Shown here: positions 1-11,483 of the stretch, piece after piece
How the letters are laid out: each line of letters begins with the position of its first letter
Position numbering within the stretch: position 1 is the first letter of the stretch
NCBI GenBank assembly: GCA_037951105.1
Contig: JBAMJV010003083.1
Span: forward strand, 62,001 to 126,000
From: Echinarachnius parma
Taxonomy: Eukaryota > Echinodermata > Echinoidea > Clypeasteroida > Echinarachniidae
Length of the DNA stretch: 64,000 nt
Direction of reading: 5' to 3'
Made by a program: the position numbers and the translations under genes
The notes under the pieces: generated by a model
Database searches by the model: none
The model's input: only the letters and a program-made list of their open reading frames with translations
Told to the model about the DNA's origin: nothing

Positions 1-1700
1 TTAGTCTTGTTTTTTAATTGAACAATACTGTAAGGCATGTAGGTGGGAAACAACATTTGATTCAAAAGATATCAAGTTTTTTTTTTTTTTCTCGCCCGGT
101 ATCAATTATGGTTTTGCTAGTCCAAACTCCAAGATTCATTTGAAGGATCAGACGGACACCTATTTGTTGAAAACTAATTTGTTATCACATTTACCTTCCC
201 ACTTATAATACATGCCATAAACCTAATATGTAGGCTTCATATTCAAGTGCAGAATCCAGTATAATTATTCAAATAATGTCCGACTTCAAACAAGAGTCAC
301 CAAATGAGCCCGAGTGTTGAGAATACCATGTACCTCAGCAGACCATGGAGAGTCAACACGAGAGCAGTGAATTACCACAGACCTGTCATGTGTACACAAC
401 AAACAACCTTTCTTTACAAACACCTTGCACAAAGGATTGAAAGGATATGTTGTGTTTGTTTGTCTGTCTGTCTGTTAGATTGTATGGATATATGTGATCA
501 GGTTCTTTTAGACCAGCATGGGTGTGTGATCTGATAACATTTTGTTGAAATACAGGTACTTTCCAACAAAATCCATTCAACCCTCTTTAAACACTCTACC
601 TTTGCAAACACCTTTCAAAAAAGCTTGGAATGTGTTGCTGTGTCTGTCTGTCTGTCTGTCTGTTAGACTATGATTACATTTGTGTTTGTCTGCATGGATA
701 TGTGATGAGATGACATCAAACACTGGATCATCAACGGCCAAACAGCTAACTGTGCATTAGCACCCAAGTTTAAAAAGTCTCAATTTTGTGTAGAAGTTGT
801 CCATAAAACTGTGCAATCACTACCTCTGCAGTCTGTATACTTGGGCTATTATTTCAACATCTAACCATTGTTTATTTTTTATAGCATCAGACATTATAAT
901 GGACTGTTCAAAATCACAAACTGAACTGTCATTAAAAGGGGATACTTTGGGGTGAAACTAGAAGGTAATTGCTGGTGATCACAGCTCCAGAGTCCAGACA
1001 GTGCAAATGTTATTATTGTACCATCAAAAGGTATAAATCAAAGAGTAAAATTTATAAGACTTCCCCTTTTCCCTTAAATTCCTTTAAATGCACTTTTAAG
1101 TGCACATCAATGTTCCTCAATGTAAGTTTTTTTTTCACCCCATGAATAGTAAAAGAACACAACTTTACTTAACATGTTCGTATTACCTTTCTATTCAAGC
1201 ATGACTTTCTATTCCCTTATTTTATTATGATTTGTCTGTACATAGTCATTCTACTCTTTGCTACTAAGTGCAGGGACCCTTCAATGTTGGTTAGCACAGT
1301 TCAGCGTATATACTATAGTAGTGATGTCTCGTGTATCATGTTTGCATGGCAAACACAGGTCGCTAGTCACTCACTACCTTATGGCAAGCCTCACTGGACA
1401 GAAAAGATGTGCTGGTTATATGTATGCAAATTACTATACTAAGTTGATATGCCAAAGCAACCAATCATCTTTCAATATTTAGCCATTTTGAAAGTGAACT
1501 TATGCCAAAAACTAAAACTAAGAATTTAAAAAAAAAGCTTCTAAAATGTTATCTATTTCAGCTACGATATATTTAAGAAATAAGGTGCGAATCATAGAAG
1601 ACTTACTTTTGATTGGTCAAATTCACTCCATATCATCGGGGAGTCTTCAGGTTTTAAAAGGTCGCTTTGCATCCTGCTTTTTAAGGTGTATGTATCTAGT
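1..1700. other. Probable CELF intronic DNA; small duplication, no gene seen
   Basis: No exon is supported. Two diverged blocks at about 411-535 and 598-713 resemble each other: both have tacaaacacctt-like starts, a (CTGT)n run ending in TTAGA, and a ggatatgtgat motif. They look like an old tandem duplication of about 190 bp. The rest is unique AT-rich sequence. Confidence 0.5.
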
Positions 1701-1705
1701 TTTAT

Positions 1706-1968
1706 ATACTTAACCAGCAAGGCCTTCCATACTAGCTTGTGTTGTCTTCATGCAGTCTGCCAGCATGGCTGAGCTAACATGAGGGACAGGTACTACTTAA
1801 CCAGCAAGGCCTTCCATACTAGCTTGTGTTGTCTTCATGCAGTCTGCCAGCATGGCTGAGCTAACATGAGGGACAGGTACTACTTAACCAGCAAGGCCTT
1901 CCATACTAGCTTGTGTTGTCTTCATGCAGTCTGCCAGCATGGCTGAGCTAACATAAGGGACAGGTACC
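1706..1968. repeat. 87-bp tandem repeat, 3 copies
   Basis: The block starting ttaaccagcaaggccttcca repeats with period 87 (ccagcaaggc at 1714, 1801 and 1888). Copies are nearly identical, differing mainly at catgaggg/cataaggg in the last. The unit length is a multiple of three, but the minus-strand frame ends in TAA in each unit, so it is not coding. Confidence 0.9.
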
Positions 1969-2689
1969 ATCCCCACACCATCAACTCGGCCTGTCAAAAC
2001 ACAGGTATGCCTATGGGATATCTTCCCCCTTACTTATCAAGCCCCACGAGTCATTGCAACAAATACAATGTAGCGCAATGCATTTATTATGTATTTATTA
2101 AACAAACCTATACCCTTCCTTTTATGCACATCAAGCTTGTATTGCTGTAATATATTTTCTTGTGTTTCATACTTTTGTTAAAGATATATTAGAAATATAC
2201 CATATGGTTGGCTCATGGACGATAAGCCCAATTTAGAACAAACCTCAGGGGGACACTGAGAACTTAATGGTGAAATATAGCATACTCTAAAAATTCCCAC
2301 AGAATGAAATTAACATGCAAAGAATTATTTCAATTTGTTCAGTTATTTTATCACTACTACCCCATAGATTTATTCAAAAGAGAGTCCTATTTTCCATCTT
2401 CCTATGTGTTTCCTCATTCTCATTACACACAAAAAAGCATTGGATAACGTTCTGCTCTGTGCTATGTAGTCATGGTTTCTGTTTGTGTAATGGATGATGT
2501 TAGGGGCAAAGAACATTCACTGATATGATAACACGTGGAAAGATTGTATTCAATCTAATAGAAATTTGAACTACATTCTAGCATTTATTAAAATGAACAT
2601 TTGCTGCGGTGAAAATTGCCCATTTTTATTTTTTAATAAACCAACAGATTTCTCACACAAATCAAATCTATAAGACAGCCCTAACCTAA

Positions 2690-2745
2690 AACCTTACCCT
2701 AAACTACCCTAAACCTAAACCTAAACCTAAACTTTCACTAAAACC
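2690..2745. repeat. Short telomere-like (CCTAAA)n tract
   Basis: A run of accctaaa and cctaaac motifs (ccctaaactaccctaaac, then cctaaacctaaac) lies about 80 bp from the 83-nt CELF exon. It is a degenerate interstitial CCCTAA-type repeat. Confidence 0.6.
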
Positions 2746-2816
2746 ATAACCTGGCCATAAACCATTAGAGGAATTGTTGCCAAAGCAAATCGTTATCAGT
2801 ATGGTGGACTACTCAC

Positions 2817-2899
2817 CCCTGGTAACACTTTTCTGTTGTGAAGTTCTTTTTGTGCCTTGTCTGCCGTTACACCGGAAAAGAATGTGACAAAACAGCAAC
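2817..2899 (-). CDS. celf: CELF1/2-like RNA-binding protein, 83-nt exon completing RRM1
   Basis: On the minus strand, acceptor gattgtttcccag is followed by 83 nt and then donor GTGAGTAG. The first two bases (GT) complete the glycine codon left open by the 3554-3773 exon. The remaining 27 codons read CCFVTFFSGVTADKAQKE, then LHNRKVLPG. This supplies RNP1 (KGCCFVTF, aromatic residues on the central beta strand) and helix 2 of RRM1. The vertebrate CELF1 counterpart is CCFVTFYTRKAALEAQ then NALHNMKVLPG, and as I recall it is also encoded by an 83-nt exon, so both length and phase (1 in, 0 out) match. It is too short to appear as a conventional ORF. The following CELF exon (PIQxKPADSE) was not found with confidence to the left and is probably outside the window. 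The 654-bp intron to the previous exon (2900-3553) contains two decayed copies of that exon. Confidence 0.93.
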
Positions 2900-3220
2900 C
2901 TGGGAAACAATCAAGATAACAAAGAAAATATATCAGTCTTAAATATTCTTTGCATTCATGAAGCAATTATATTTGACAATATTACTTAGAATTTGACACT
3001 TAGGAACAAGAATACTACAAATCCTGTTTGCTTTCATCATTTAAAGTTATAACCATTGATTCCTCACGGTTATTTTATATTTACATGACCTATTTTTGCT
3101 TGGTTCTGTAATAATCTCATTCCAATAGATACATGTACTAGTTCAATAACCTTTCCATAACATAGCTCTAAGAGGATACATTCACTAATGAATGGATTAG
3201 TTGGGCTCTATTGATAACTG

Positions 3221-3354
3221 GCCTTTACTCCCCACCCTATTCTTTTCCCTCAGCAAGTTGTGCTCATAGACAGATCATATACAATCCGAGAACATTGCTT
3301 CAATTTCATCCTCTTCTAAAGATTTGGGTATCCGTCCTACGAACATGTCAAGTT
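3221..3354 (-). pseudogene. Decayed tandem copy C of the CELF RRM1 exon
   Basis: This stretch aligns along its length with the RRM1 half of the 3554-3773 exon. On the minus strand it reads MFVGRIPKSLEEDEIEAMFS, then DCI, a TGA stop, then SVYEHNLLREKN and GSKG. The intact exon has MFVGQIPKSYEEDKLKEMFS and VYELNVLRDKK. There is a 3-nt insertion near the stop, a 1-nt loss just before the ATG, and the donor has changed from AAAG|GTGAGT to AAAGGCCAGT. The similarity continues into the flanking intron: aacctttccataac occurs near 3148-3161 and near 3507-3520. It therefore looks like a segmental tandem duplication inside intron 2 that is no longer a usable exon. Confidence 0.85.
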
Positions 3355-3393
3355 AAATAACTCAATAACATGGATCTACAAATGTTTAAATGT

Positions 3394-3484
3394 GGCATTT
3401 ACTCTCTCCCGGTCCAACTTTGAGAATATTACTAAACTTTCCCTTGTCATCAACTTGGTAACTGTCCTACAAACATCTTGAGTC
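3394..3484 (-). pseudogene. Decayed tandem copy B of the CELF RRM1 exon
   Basis: A second, more damaged copy lies between copy C and the intact exon. On the plus strand, gcatttactctctccc, ggtccaactttgagaa and tgtcctacaaacatcttgag correspond in order to three parts of the intact exon, the last without a mismatch. A block equivalent to the LRDKK region is deleted, and indels between the blocks destroy the reading frame. The donor has become AAATGCC. It is not translatable; it shows that the duplication happened more than once or involved several units. Confidence 0.75.
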
Positions 3485-3553
3485 TTGAGAGCATTAGCGA
3501 TATCCAACCTTTCCATAACTTAGTCTAATACTGGCAGTCTATCTCTCACTCAC

Positions 3554-3773
3554 CTTTACTCTCTCCTGTTTTCTTGTCCCTCAACACGTTGAGTTCGTAG
3601 ACAGGTCCAAACTCTGAGAACATTTCTTTGAGTTTATCCTCTTCATATGACTTGGGTATCTGTCCTACAAACATCTTGAGTGAGTCTGGGTCTGGCTGGG
3701 CTCCCTGGGGCTGTGCCCCCGAATCTACAGTATTCATCATCATCGGGCACTCCGGGGTGTTCGCTAGGGGTCT
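3554..3773 (-). CDS. celf: CELF1/2-like RNA-binding protein, exon encoding N-terminus and first half of RRM1
   Basis: CELF proteins bind GU-rich RNA through three RRMs and control alternative splicing, translation and mRNA decay. Read on the minus strand, this 220-nt exon is open throughout. It starts after a polypyrimidine/AG acceptor (ttgtatcttccag) and ends AAAG before GTGAGTGAG, leaving one base of a split glycine codon. It encodes RPLANTPECP, then MMMNTVDSG, a short Q/P-rich linker ending PDPDSLK, the RNP2 strand KMFVGQIP, helix 1 (YEEDKLKEMFSEFG) and VYELNVLRD, ending at ESKG. In vertebrate CELF1/2 the equivalent coding exon also breaks inside the glycine of SKG|CCFVTF. MFVGQIP and VYELNVLRD fit CELF1/2 better than CELF3-6, which have LFVGQIP and FELTVIKD. 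Translation could start at an upstream ATG (see 55389-55547) or at the ATGATGATG in this exon. The next exon is at 2817-2899. The family is certain from the motif; the exact paralogue is inferred. Confidence 0.93.
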
Positions 3774-3896
3774 CTGGAAGATACAATCACAATATGCACA
3801 AATTAATCTAACAATAAAAAAAAAAACTACAGCAATGGAAAAAACAATAGTTTATTATACAGTGCTTCTATTCTGCTTTATTTAATTTCAACAAGT

Positions 3897-3960
3897 AGTC
3901 AGCATCATGAGGGACTTGGAAGTGGTAGCTAGAGGTCTCTGAAAATTAATCACAATATTG
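3897..3960 (-). pseudogene. Decayed copy D: acceptor end of the CELF RRM1 exon
   Basis: Just upstream (in transcript order) of the intact exon, the minus strand reads ttaattttcag|AGACCTCTAGCTACC and continues with ATGATG. This matches the intact acceptor and first codons (AGACCCCTAGCGAACACC ... ATGATGATG). Translation gives RPLATTSKSLMML, then TTC and a stop. The acceptor and pyrimidine tract look intact, but the frame ends after 16 codons and no RRM part follows. It could act as a decoy acceptor. Confidence 0.65.
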
Positions 3961-6900
3961 AGAATTTCATTTGACGATACTATTATGTACAACAAGATGT
4001 ATAATGAGATGAATATAAGTTATAGAGAAATTGTACAAGCAATGCTAGATTACGTGGCTAAGTTGGAAATGCTTCATGGGGTGCAATATAGCTCTAAGCA
4101 TGGGTTGCCCTCATGTTTTTACACTAAATTGCAAGTCAAATATTCAATGTCACGCAATGATCGCATATGTTTATCAAAGCTATTAAACCGTCTTCAATGT
4201 CTCCATGGCACAAATTCTAGCATTGCCAGAAAGACATCTGAAAGACAATGTCTACATCACGACTCAAAAATAAACTTGGGGCTCAAAATAAACTAACAGG
4301 AAAGTATAACCATGACTGCTCACAATTAGGTGGCCAGAAAACATAATTTAGTAGCCCAAAACAGAGGAAATATAAGAAAGTCAGTCACATTTGGTTGCCC
4401 AGTTGTGTAAATGAAATTTGGCACTTAGTAAAATTGTAGTGGCCAGAAGCTAATTGTTATCAATCTGTAAATTCAAGTCATCTGTAAATTCAAGTCAAGG
4501 AAACATTTCCATGTCCGAGATGTTTACTCAAACAAATTAAACACGACTGGTGCAGGTAGAGGCACGAGTATGAATAATGTGCATTTCAATTCTCAGCCTC
4601 TTGATTCTATTCTATTCCTTGTACTTGTGGTGCACAAGGTAGGCAGGTATACTGAATGTAGCTTCCCCAATACACAATCAACACTTATCAACTCAGCTCA
4701 CAGTCAGACTTCTCTTCTTAATCCACTAATAGCAATTTGATTTTTGTATATACCTGTACTGTCAATACCTGTACTGACTATACCTCAACTGGTGCATTTT
4801 CAACATGTTTCTAACTACTTGCACTTAAAGAAAGGAATTATCTACCCAGGATGAATAAGGCATGATTGAATTGATATTATAATAAAATAGAAATTAATAG
4901 GGTAATGAAGAGAAATTTTGGTCTCAAAATTGTAAGGTAATTGTTGATGACCTTTTGTTAAACAGACTTGGTGTGTACCCAAATGAACTCTCCATTTGGA
5001 ATGTCCCTTCTCTCTAGTTCTGCTCACTTTCGCTTCTCCTTCTATGCTCTATTTTTAGCCAATTCACAAGATAGGGAAACAAGGACTGCAGATTGAGATT
5101 GAAGTACAACGGCTTGCTAGATGATAACAAGGCACTTAGACTACGTCGCAGGCTCAAGGCATAAATTGACTTGAAATATTGAATTTCCTCTCATCCAAAT
5201 AATGAAGAAGCTCTCGACTTTGGATGCCATAAGCGGCTTAGAATTTCATTTTGAAAGACTTCCAAAATTCAATAACTATCTGTTAGGGTCATCAGCATCT
5301 AATATTGCATCAGAGAATTGACAGGACATTATTACTAAGAAGAAATTCATGTTATCCTTGGTGAAAGGCTACAAGAAGCGGGCAATATTGCCGGGCAATC
5401 ACTAAGGTGTATGGACCCAACACTTAATGCAACTTTATTGCAATATCTCACGAGTGCGCATGCTATTGAAGACAGGGAAAATTGCTTGTGTAAATAACCA
5501 TCACAATCTGTTAGATGACATCCTACAATTGGGACAGGGTAAAGAGATTGAGAAATGTTCATTATTAAAACAAGCACGATGTGATAGTGTACAAAAGATA
5601 TTACATTCTCCTCTGTATTTTTCTGATCTCTCCTTCCGGAAAGAAACCCTATTGCCGATCGATGAAACTTGACATAAAAAATTAGTTGAAATAGATTGGA
5701 AGTAGGTGATATTTACACAGGAATAAACAGTCTCTATGTTCATAGTTCAACAAGACTAGCTCATTATTTGTATTGATTTAAGTACTGATTACATCTTCAT
5801 ATGCAGTCGTAATTGCATCATATAGCAAAAATCATAGCTAGTAATAATAAACAGTTGAATTGCAATTGACATGCAAAGTCAGGGCTTACTGTCTCATTAA
5901 GGCCTAATGCAATGCCAAGTTAATTGCTTTATACTAGCCTCCCATTAGGAAGAGCAAGGTAAAGCCACATGTAATGACAGGAGTGGGACTAAGGCAGACT
6001 CATCAGTCATCGGTGAGCCTGTAATGGGATGCAGTTTGTAATAGGATGCAGTTTGTATACACAGCTACAACCATGAGCAGCTCTTCATGACAGAGAGGTA
6101 GAATAAGAAGGCACAGTGAAGAAGAGGACACCATCCATTTCTTTTGTTTATATTTAACTTAAATATTTTAATACATCTTGTACAATGTGCATTTTCATTA
6201 TTCTCCGTTTGATGTTCACTTTAATATTTGCACAGAAAAGTATTGAAATGTCAGTAAATTTGTGACATATCACAAATGTTCATATTTTAAAAAGTAAAAA
6301 CTGGGAATCAACACTAGTACTATTGCTCTTGATACATACCAGTATAAGCATGGCTGTAATTTCTGGCTGTAGTTTTCAGTGGTGAAAGGCAAATGCAATT
6401 GACTGTTCTATTCTCTCAGCCTCTATTACTATTACTGCAGTGTTGTGCACATATGCACTATCCATTAGCTCCTTTCTGCTCTAACTAATCAACTTACAGC
6501 AGGAATGTCCATGGACCAGTGCTGTACATAGAATAACAATAGCAGATAAGGGCCTGCCACACAACTGTGCCAATGGAATGTGGGACATTCAAGGCATGTT
6601 GTAGTAATTAGCATCACAGGTTTTCAACCAACATTCCTTATTGTAAAAGTTCAGTTACTAGTACTAAGTTAAATGTGTGACTGAAAAGGGAAATGTGCAG
6701 TAACAATAAAAGTGAAAAACTTGCTTGTAAATTCATAGTTGAGGATGGTGCCTAATGAGCATGTTCTTTCAATATAAGGTTTACTCCGTAGTGTAAAGAT
6801 AGCTAATTTAGAAAAGTTGGTTTTCACACTACAAATCTATTTATCTAGGGAGCTAACCATACAATTCTGATTTGTTTGTTCAACAAGCAGCTTTGTAGGC

Positions 6901-7229
6901 GTTGTTTATACAGTTCTGAAGTAAAAACACCAAGATCAGAAGTAACAAGAAATACAAATCATCCAAACTTATCAGAGTGATTGTTGCACAACGTGTACAG
7001 TATTAAATCCTAGCTCCATACCATATAGCGTTATCTGAGAGCACACAGCCACAGGAAGGAGGTAGAGATAACCAGGAATACATGGAGGAAGATTACATAT
7101 AAACAATGTGCAATGACAATAAATTACTCCAAGGGCAGAGTGAAGATGAAGATTAGGTGTTAGATGGATGAAGGAGGGATACTACATCTAAGACTACCAC
7201 TACATGGGGAACATAGCCCCCCAGCATCA
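3961..7229. other. Intronic DNA without recognisable features
   Basis: No exon, element or tandem array was recognised beyond a short direct duplication near 4464-4500 (ctgtaaattcaagtca twice). ORFs here have no family resemblance and no splice context. Confidence 0.4.
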
Positions 7230-7475
7230 CTGGTCATGAGAAATGGGAGGAAAGGAGAATGAGGATACAGGGAGGAGGGAGGAGGGGAGGAGCCAAGGAG
7301 AAGAGAGGGGAGGAGAGAGGGGAAGGGAAGGAGGGAAGGGGAGGAGGAGGGGAGGAGGACGGAAGGGAAAAGGAAGTAGGAGGAAGGAGGGGAGAAGATA
7401 GGGTTAGTAGGAAACAAAGGGGAGGGGATGAGGGGGAATAGAAGGAGATGAGGAAGAGAAAGGAGGAGGATGGGC
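7230..7475 (+). repeat. Polypurine (GGA/GAGG) tract
   Basis: About 240 bases of the plus strand are almost pure G and A, with repeated gaggag, ggaagg and gggaggag motifs. The proline/serine-rich minus-strand ORFs here (SSPPPLPSFPS-like) are composition artefacts. In the CELF transcript this would be a pyrimidine tract. Such tracts can form triplex DNA. Confidence 0.8.
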
Positions 7476-9350
7476 AGAATTGTAGAGCAGATATCATGCA
7501 CTACCTACTCAGGGAATGCATCACTTGCATCATTAGCATTACTGGCCACATATTCAAGGTGGAAGGGGGAGGAGAAATTCAACATGCTGCATTTAACTAC
7601 TAAACAATTTTCCAACACGCAGTTTCTTTGTTCTGTTTACATGATAAGTGGTATTTTGGACATTAAATCTGGAATCATTTTTTATAGACTGCAAAACTTC
7701 TCCGGCACTTGGTACATCCATTTCTGCAATGCAAAAGTGCAAACCACAATGAATTCTAAATCAATACCTGGGAATGTCACATTGGCAAATATTTGTTTTG
7801 ACAAGAAATCAGTCCTCAAATCCTATCTATCTTGCAAAGTTATCAAATATGCAATATGAATACCACCTCAATGACCTCTTGTCACTTACTCCCTTGCCCC
7901 TAAAATGAATCACACTGCGGTTTTACAACTCTACCAAAGTTGGGCATTACAAATGTGTGAACAGAGGCATTATTCACAGAGCTAAGCAGCCATATCACAG
8001 CCATACAATCCCTGCATTCACTGCCATACAGAGTGTGGCTACTAGGCTGTGAATAACCAAAACCACAAAATGAAATAAATGCACCAAATTATCTTCATAT
8101 TTGTGAGACGTACAAAGAAAAACAAAAACATGTCATTATATTAGCTGCAAGATGAGGTAAAAACAAATAAAATACAAATCCAGTAAATAATTTATTTTTC
8201 ACAGCTTTGAAGTGTCCATGTCGAGGTTGTGAAAACAATATTTCTATTTGCTTTCGGCCTCTTCAGACATAGTCCAACACAATGTGTTAGAGCAATGGCC
8301 TCAAGCCTCTTTATTCAAACATACTAATACAAGAAATGGCCCTCTACCATTCTTCCCCCCATGCCTGAATAGCTGCTACAGAAAGGCAAGGTAATTCCAC
8401 TCTACCAATTCAATAGCACTATTGTGTAATGTCTGCCTTTGCTTTTCACTCCTTTTCTTTGAACAACAAAATTGAAGGCAGTGAGAAGCATGACGTTATA
8501 CATATTTGCAATGCACAATTCATACTTGCATGGAAGTAGGAATAACACACTTTCACATTTATAATACCTGTGTCTTAGGATAAAACTCCCAATTAAATCC
8601 TTCAATTCCTATGTTTGATCAAATACAAACAATTATTCTTATGAACACTTAGCAATATATCATGCCTATCGCAAGGGAGACTAATCTATGCACAAACACA
8701 ACATGATCTAACAATCATGAAAGAAATCCAGAGAAAAGAAACAATTAATTAACGAGACAGTGTATAGCCAGCATAAATGTACAGAAAAGCCAAGTGGGGA
8801 TAATGATGTAGAGGTTTCTATACATTGTCTGAATAGGTGCTGCAACTTCTGCTAATAATAATTTGTTTAAATCCATTTATATACTTGTATAAGAATCCAT
8901 CTCTGTATATTCGCTTTACAATAAATAATTTAGAAAATTACATAACCATTCAAATGCAAAGAAACAATGCGATCAATGTGTGGCATTACCTGAATGATTT
9001 GTATGGGTGAAGATTGAAATCAGTATTAATCCAAGGAAACAAACACCGTTTGATGGGGCAGAAACAGAAATCACGCACAAACCACAAACAAACAAACTAT
9101 TATAAGGTACAGCGATTCATGAAGTGTCCTGTTGTGTGCTATTTAGTCGACTGTTAGTACTGCATGGCCAGTTCGAAGCTGCTCTGCTGTGAGTTGTTAC
9201 AGTGAGTGTCCAGTTGTACATGTACTTGATCAACAAACAAGGTTTGATGGAAGTAATTAATCCACACAGCGAGCACCAGGACAGCTGTACCTACTAATGA
9301 CAAGCACTACAGACAGCACTAGCTCTCAACCAACATTTGACCCAACAATA
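7476..9350. other. Intronic DNA without recognisable features
   Basis: Unique AT-rich sequence. A 129-codon open frame at 7470-7859 (plus strand) has no recognisable motif and no exon context, so it is not called as a gene. Confidence 0.4.
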
Positions 9351-9464
9351 ACTCTTGGCTACAGCAGGGCTACGGCTAGGCAGGAGGAACACATTCCTAT
9401 ACATGTGGTGACCAGGGCAGGCATGGGGTACTGTGTGGTGATGTGAGCTAGGGAGGCAGGGCTA

Positions 9465-9900
9465 CTCCGTGTGATGGGAGAGAGAGGGATGGATGCCAGT
9501 GAGTGAGGGAGGGAGGGATGGGGAGAACTGATAGGGGGCTGTGCAGTCATGATGATGATAGGAGAACTGAGAGAGAAGGGTGTGAAGAGCAAGGGAGAGG
9601 AGAGAGGAGAGGGGGGGGGGAGAGGGGAATAGGGAAATGGAGGAGGGGAAGAGTGGGATAGGGAGAGGGAGGATGAGATAAGAAAGGGAGAGACTGACCG
9701 AGGGACAGAGGGCCAAGGGAGAGGGGGCAGAAGAAGGGACAGGAACATTATGAAGAGCAAGAAGGTAGTGGAGAGGGCCGGGGGGGGGGGGGGGGGGTGG
9801 TGGGAGAGAAGAAATTTGAGGGAGGGACAAATCAAATAGGGAGGACAGGAAGAGAACCAGTAGGGGATGTATGATGATGTTGGAGGGAGAGAAGAGAAAT
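9465..9900 (+). repeat. Second polypurine tract with poly-G runs
   Basis: Mostly A/G on the plus strand, including a G9 run near 9611 and a G17 run near 9781. The long minus-strand frames (up to 158 codons, SPPPPPLPS-like) reflect this bias. It leads directly into the 122-bp minisatellite, which is also purine-rich. Confidence 0.8.
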
Positions 9901-10038
9901 TATGTTAGTCAGGGGTGAAGGGGGCAGAATTGGGCATAAGAGAGAATCCGTACATAGGGGCTGTGCAATGATGACATTTGGGGAATTGTGGAAAACGAAA
10001 GTGACATGGTAGGGGGAAGGAATGAGAAGATTGGGGGA

Positions 10039-10890
10039 GAAGGGGCTGGATTGAGACTAGGAAGGGACCAGTAGGACCCTGTAGGGGGCTGCTCACTGGT
10101 AATGAGGAGGGATGGCCCCTTGGGAGAGAGGGGGATGTGGTATTAGAGGGTATCATGAGGGAAGGGGCTGGATTGAGACTAGGAAGGGACCAGTAGGACC
10201 CTGTAGGGGGCTGCTCACTGGTAATGAGGAGGGATGGCCCCTTGGGAGAGAGGGGGATGTGGTATTAGAGGGTATCATGAGGGAAGGGGCTGGATTGAGA
10301 CTGGGAAGGGACCAGTAGGACCCTGCAGGGGGCTGCTCACTGGTAATGAGGAGGGATGGCCCCTTGGGAGAGAGGGGGATGTGGTATTAGAGGGTATCAT
10401 GAGGGAAGGGGCTGGATTGAGACTGGGAAGGGACCAGTAGGGCCCTGCAGGGGGCTGCTCACTGGTAATAAGGAGGGATGGCACCTTGGGAGACAGGGGG
10501 ATGTGGTATTAGAGGGTATCATGAGGGAAGGGGCTGGATTGAGACTAGGAAGGGACCAGTAGGGCCCTGCAGGGGGCTGCTCAGTGGTAATGAGGAGGGA
10601 TGGCACCTTGGGAGAGAGGGGGATGTGGTATTAGAGGGTATCATGAGGGAAGGGGCTGGATTGAGACTAGGAAGGGACCAGTAGGGCCCTGCAGGGGGCT
10701 GCTCACTGGTAATGAGGAGGGATGGCACCTTGGGAGAGAGGGGGATGTGGTATTAGAGGGTATCATGAGGGAAGGGGCTGGATTGAGACTGGGAAGGGAC
10801 CAGTAGGACCCTGCAAGGGGCTGCTCACTAGTAATGAGGGATGGCACCTTGGGAGAGAGGGGGATGTGGTATTAGAGGGTATCAGGAGGG
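10039..10890 (+). repeat. 122-bp minisatellite, 7 copies
   Basis: The unit begins aggggctggattgagact and includes ggaccagtagg, gggggctgctcactg and gatgtggtattagaggg. Unit starts fall at 10041, 10163, 10285, 10407, 10529, 10651 and 10773, a strict 122-bp period. The last copy has a 3-bp deletion. Since 122 is not a multiple of three, each unit restarts and ends the same 68-codon frame, so these frames are not genes. Confidence 0.97.
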
Positions 10891-11483
10891 AAGGAAAAGT
10901 GCAAAAGGGGTCTACAGAAATAGTAACCTATCAACCAAATAAAATCATTCATTGAAATAAACAACCCATTCATGGACCACTGAAAACAAAACTAAATCAA
11001 TGGGTCAATAACGGTGTGGTGAGCCCTATTTTGTTCATGGCACACATATTACATAATATGAAGTAAATTGCACCCCGCTATTACATGGCCAGGTTCATTC
11101 CAATACACAGCATGTAATGTAATAGGTATAGGTCAAGAGTGTGAGCACAATTAGCAATGCATGCAGACAATATATATTTGAGTATCAGTAACAGAATAAG
11201 ATGGGATTAGATTACATACATGTATGTGTATGTATGCAATATGAAATAAATTATTTTCAGAAATATACCTTTTGCATCATACCTCATACATGTATATATT
11301 ACCTCTGAAATACATTGTAATTGCCTGTTTTTAACTAGTATTTACAAATAGTAATGCACCATGCTTCAGAAGTGATGAGAAACTGAATGAACATAACTGT
11401 GCCAAATAAATGTGCTTATTGAATGTGAAACTACCCTCAGGTGCTTTTATCTCTTATTTTAGCCCATAATCAGTGTTTGTAAA

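Noticed and set aside
1604-1676. Minus-strand frame MQSDLLKPEDSPMIW next to acceptor-like and donor-like sequence, resembling the KPADSE part of the next CELF exon
   Set aside because: The acceptor would add an extra base and break the phase expected after the 83-nt exon. The PIQ part is missing, and the length differs from the expected 49 nt. The resemblance is probably coincidental.
7160-7501. Proline/serine/leucine-rich minus-strand frames (also 9359-9835)
   Set aside because: They are translations of polypyrimidine sequence with no initiation or splice context.
8950-9010. Further AG|GTAA sites on the sense strand (near 8988, 25876, 41845, 43570, 45325, 60835) as recursive splice sites
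   Set aside because: Their donor halves (GTAATG, GTAATA, GTAACT, GTAAAC, GTAAAG, GTAAAT) miss the GTAAGT consensus. Only the two full-consensus sites were kept.
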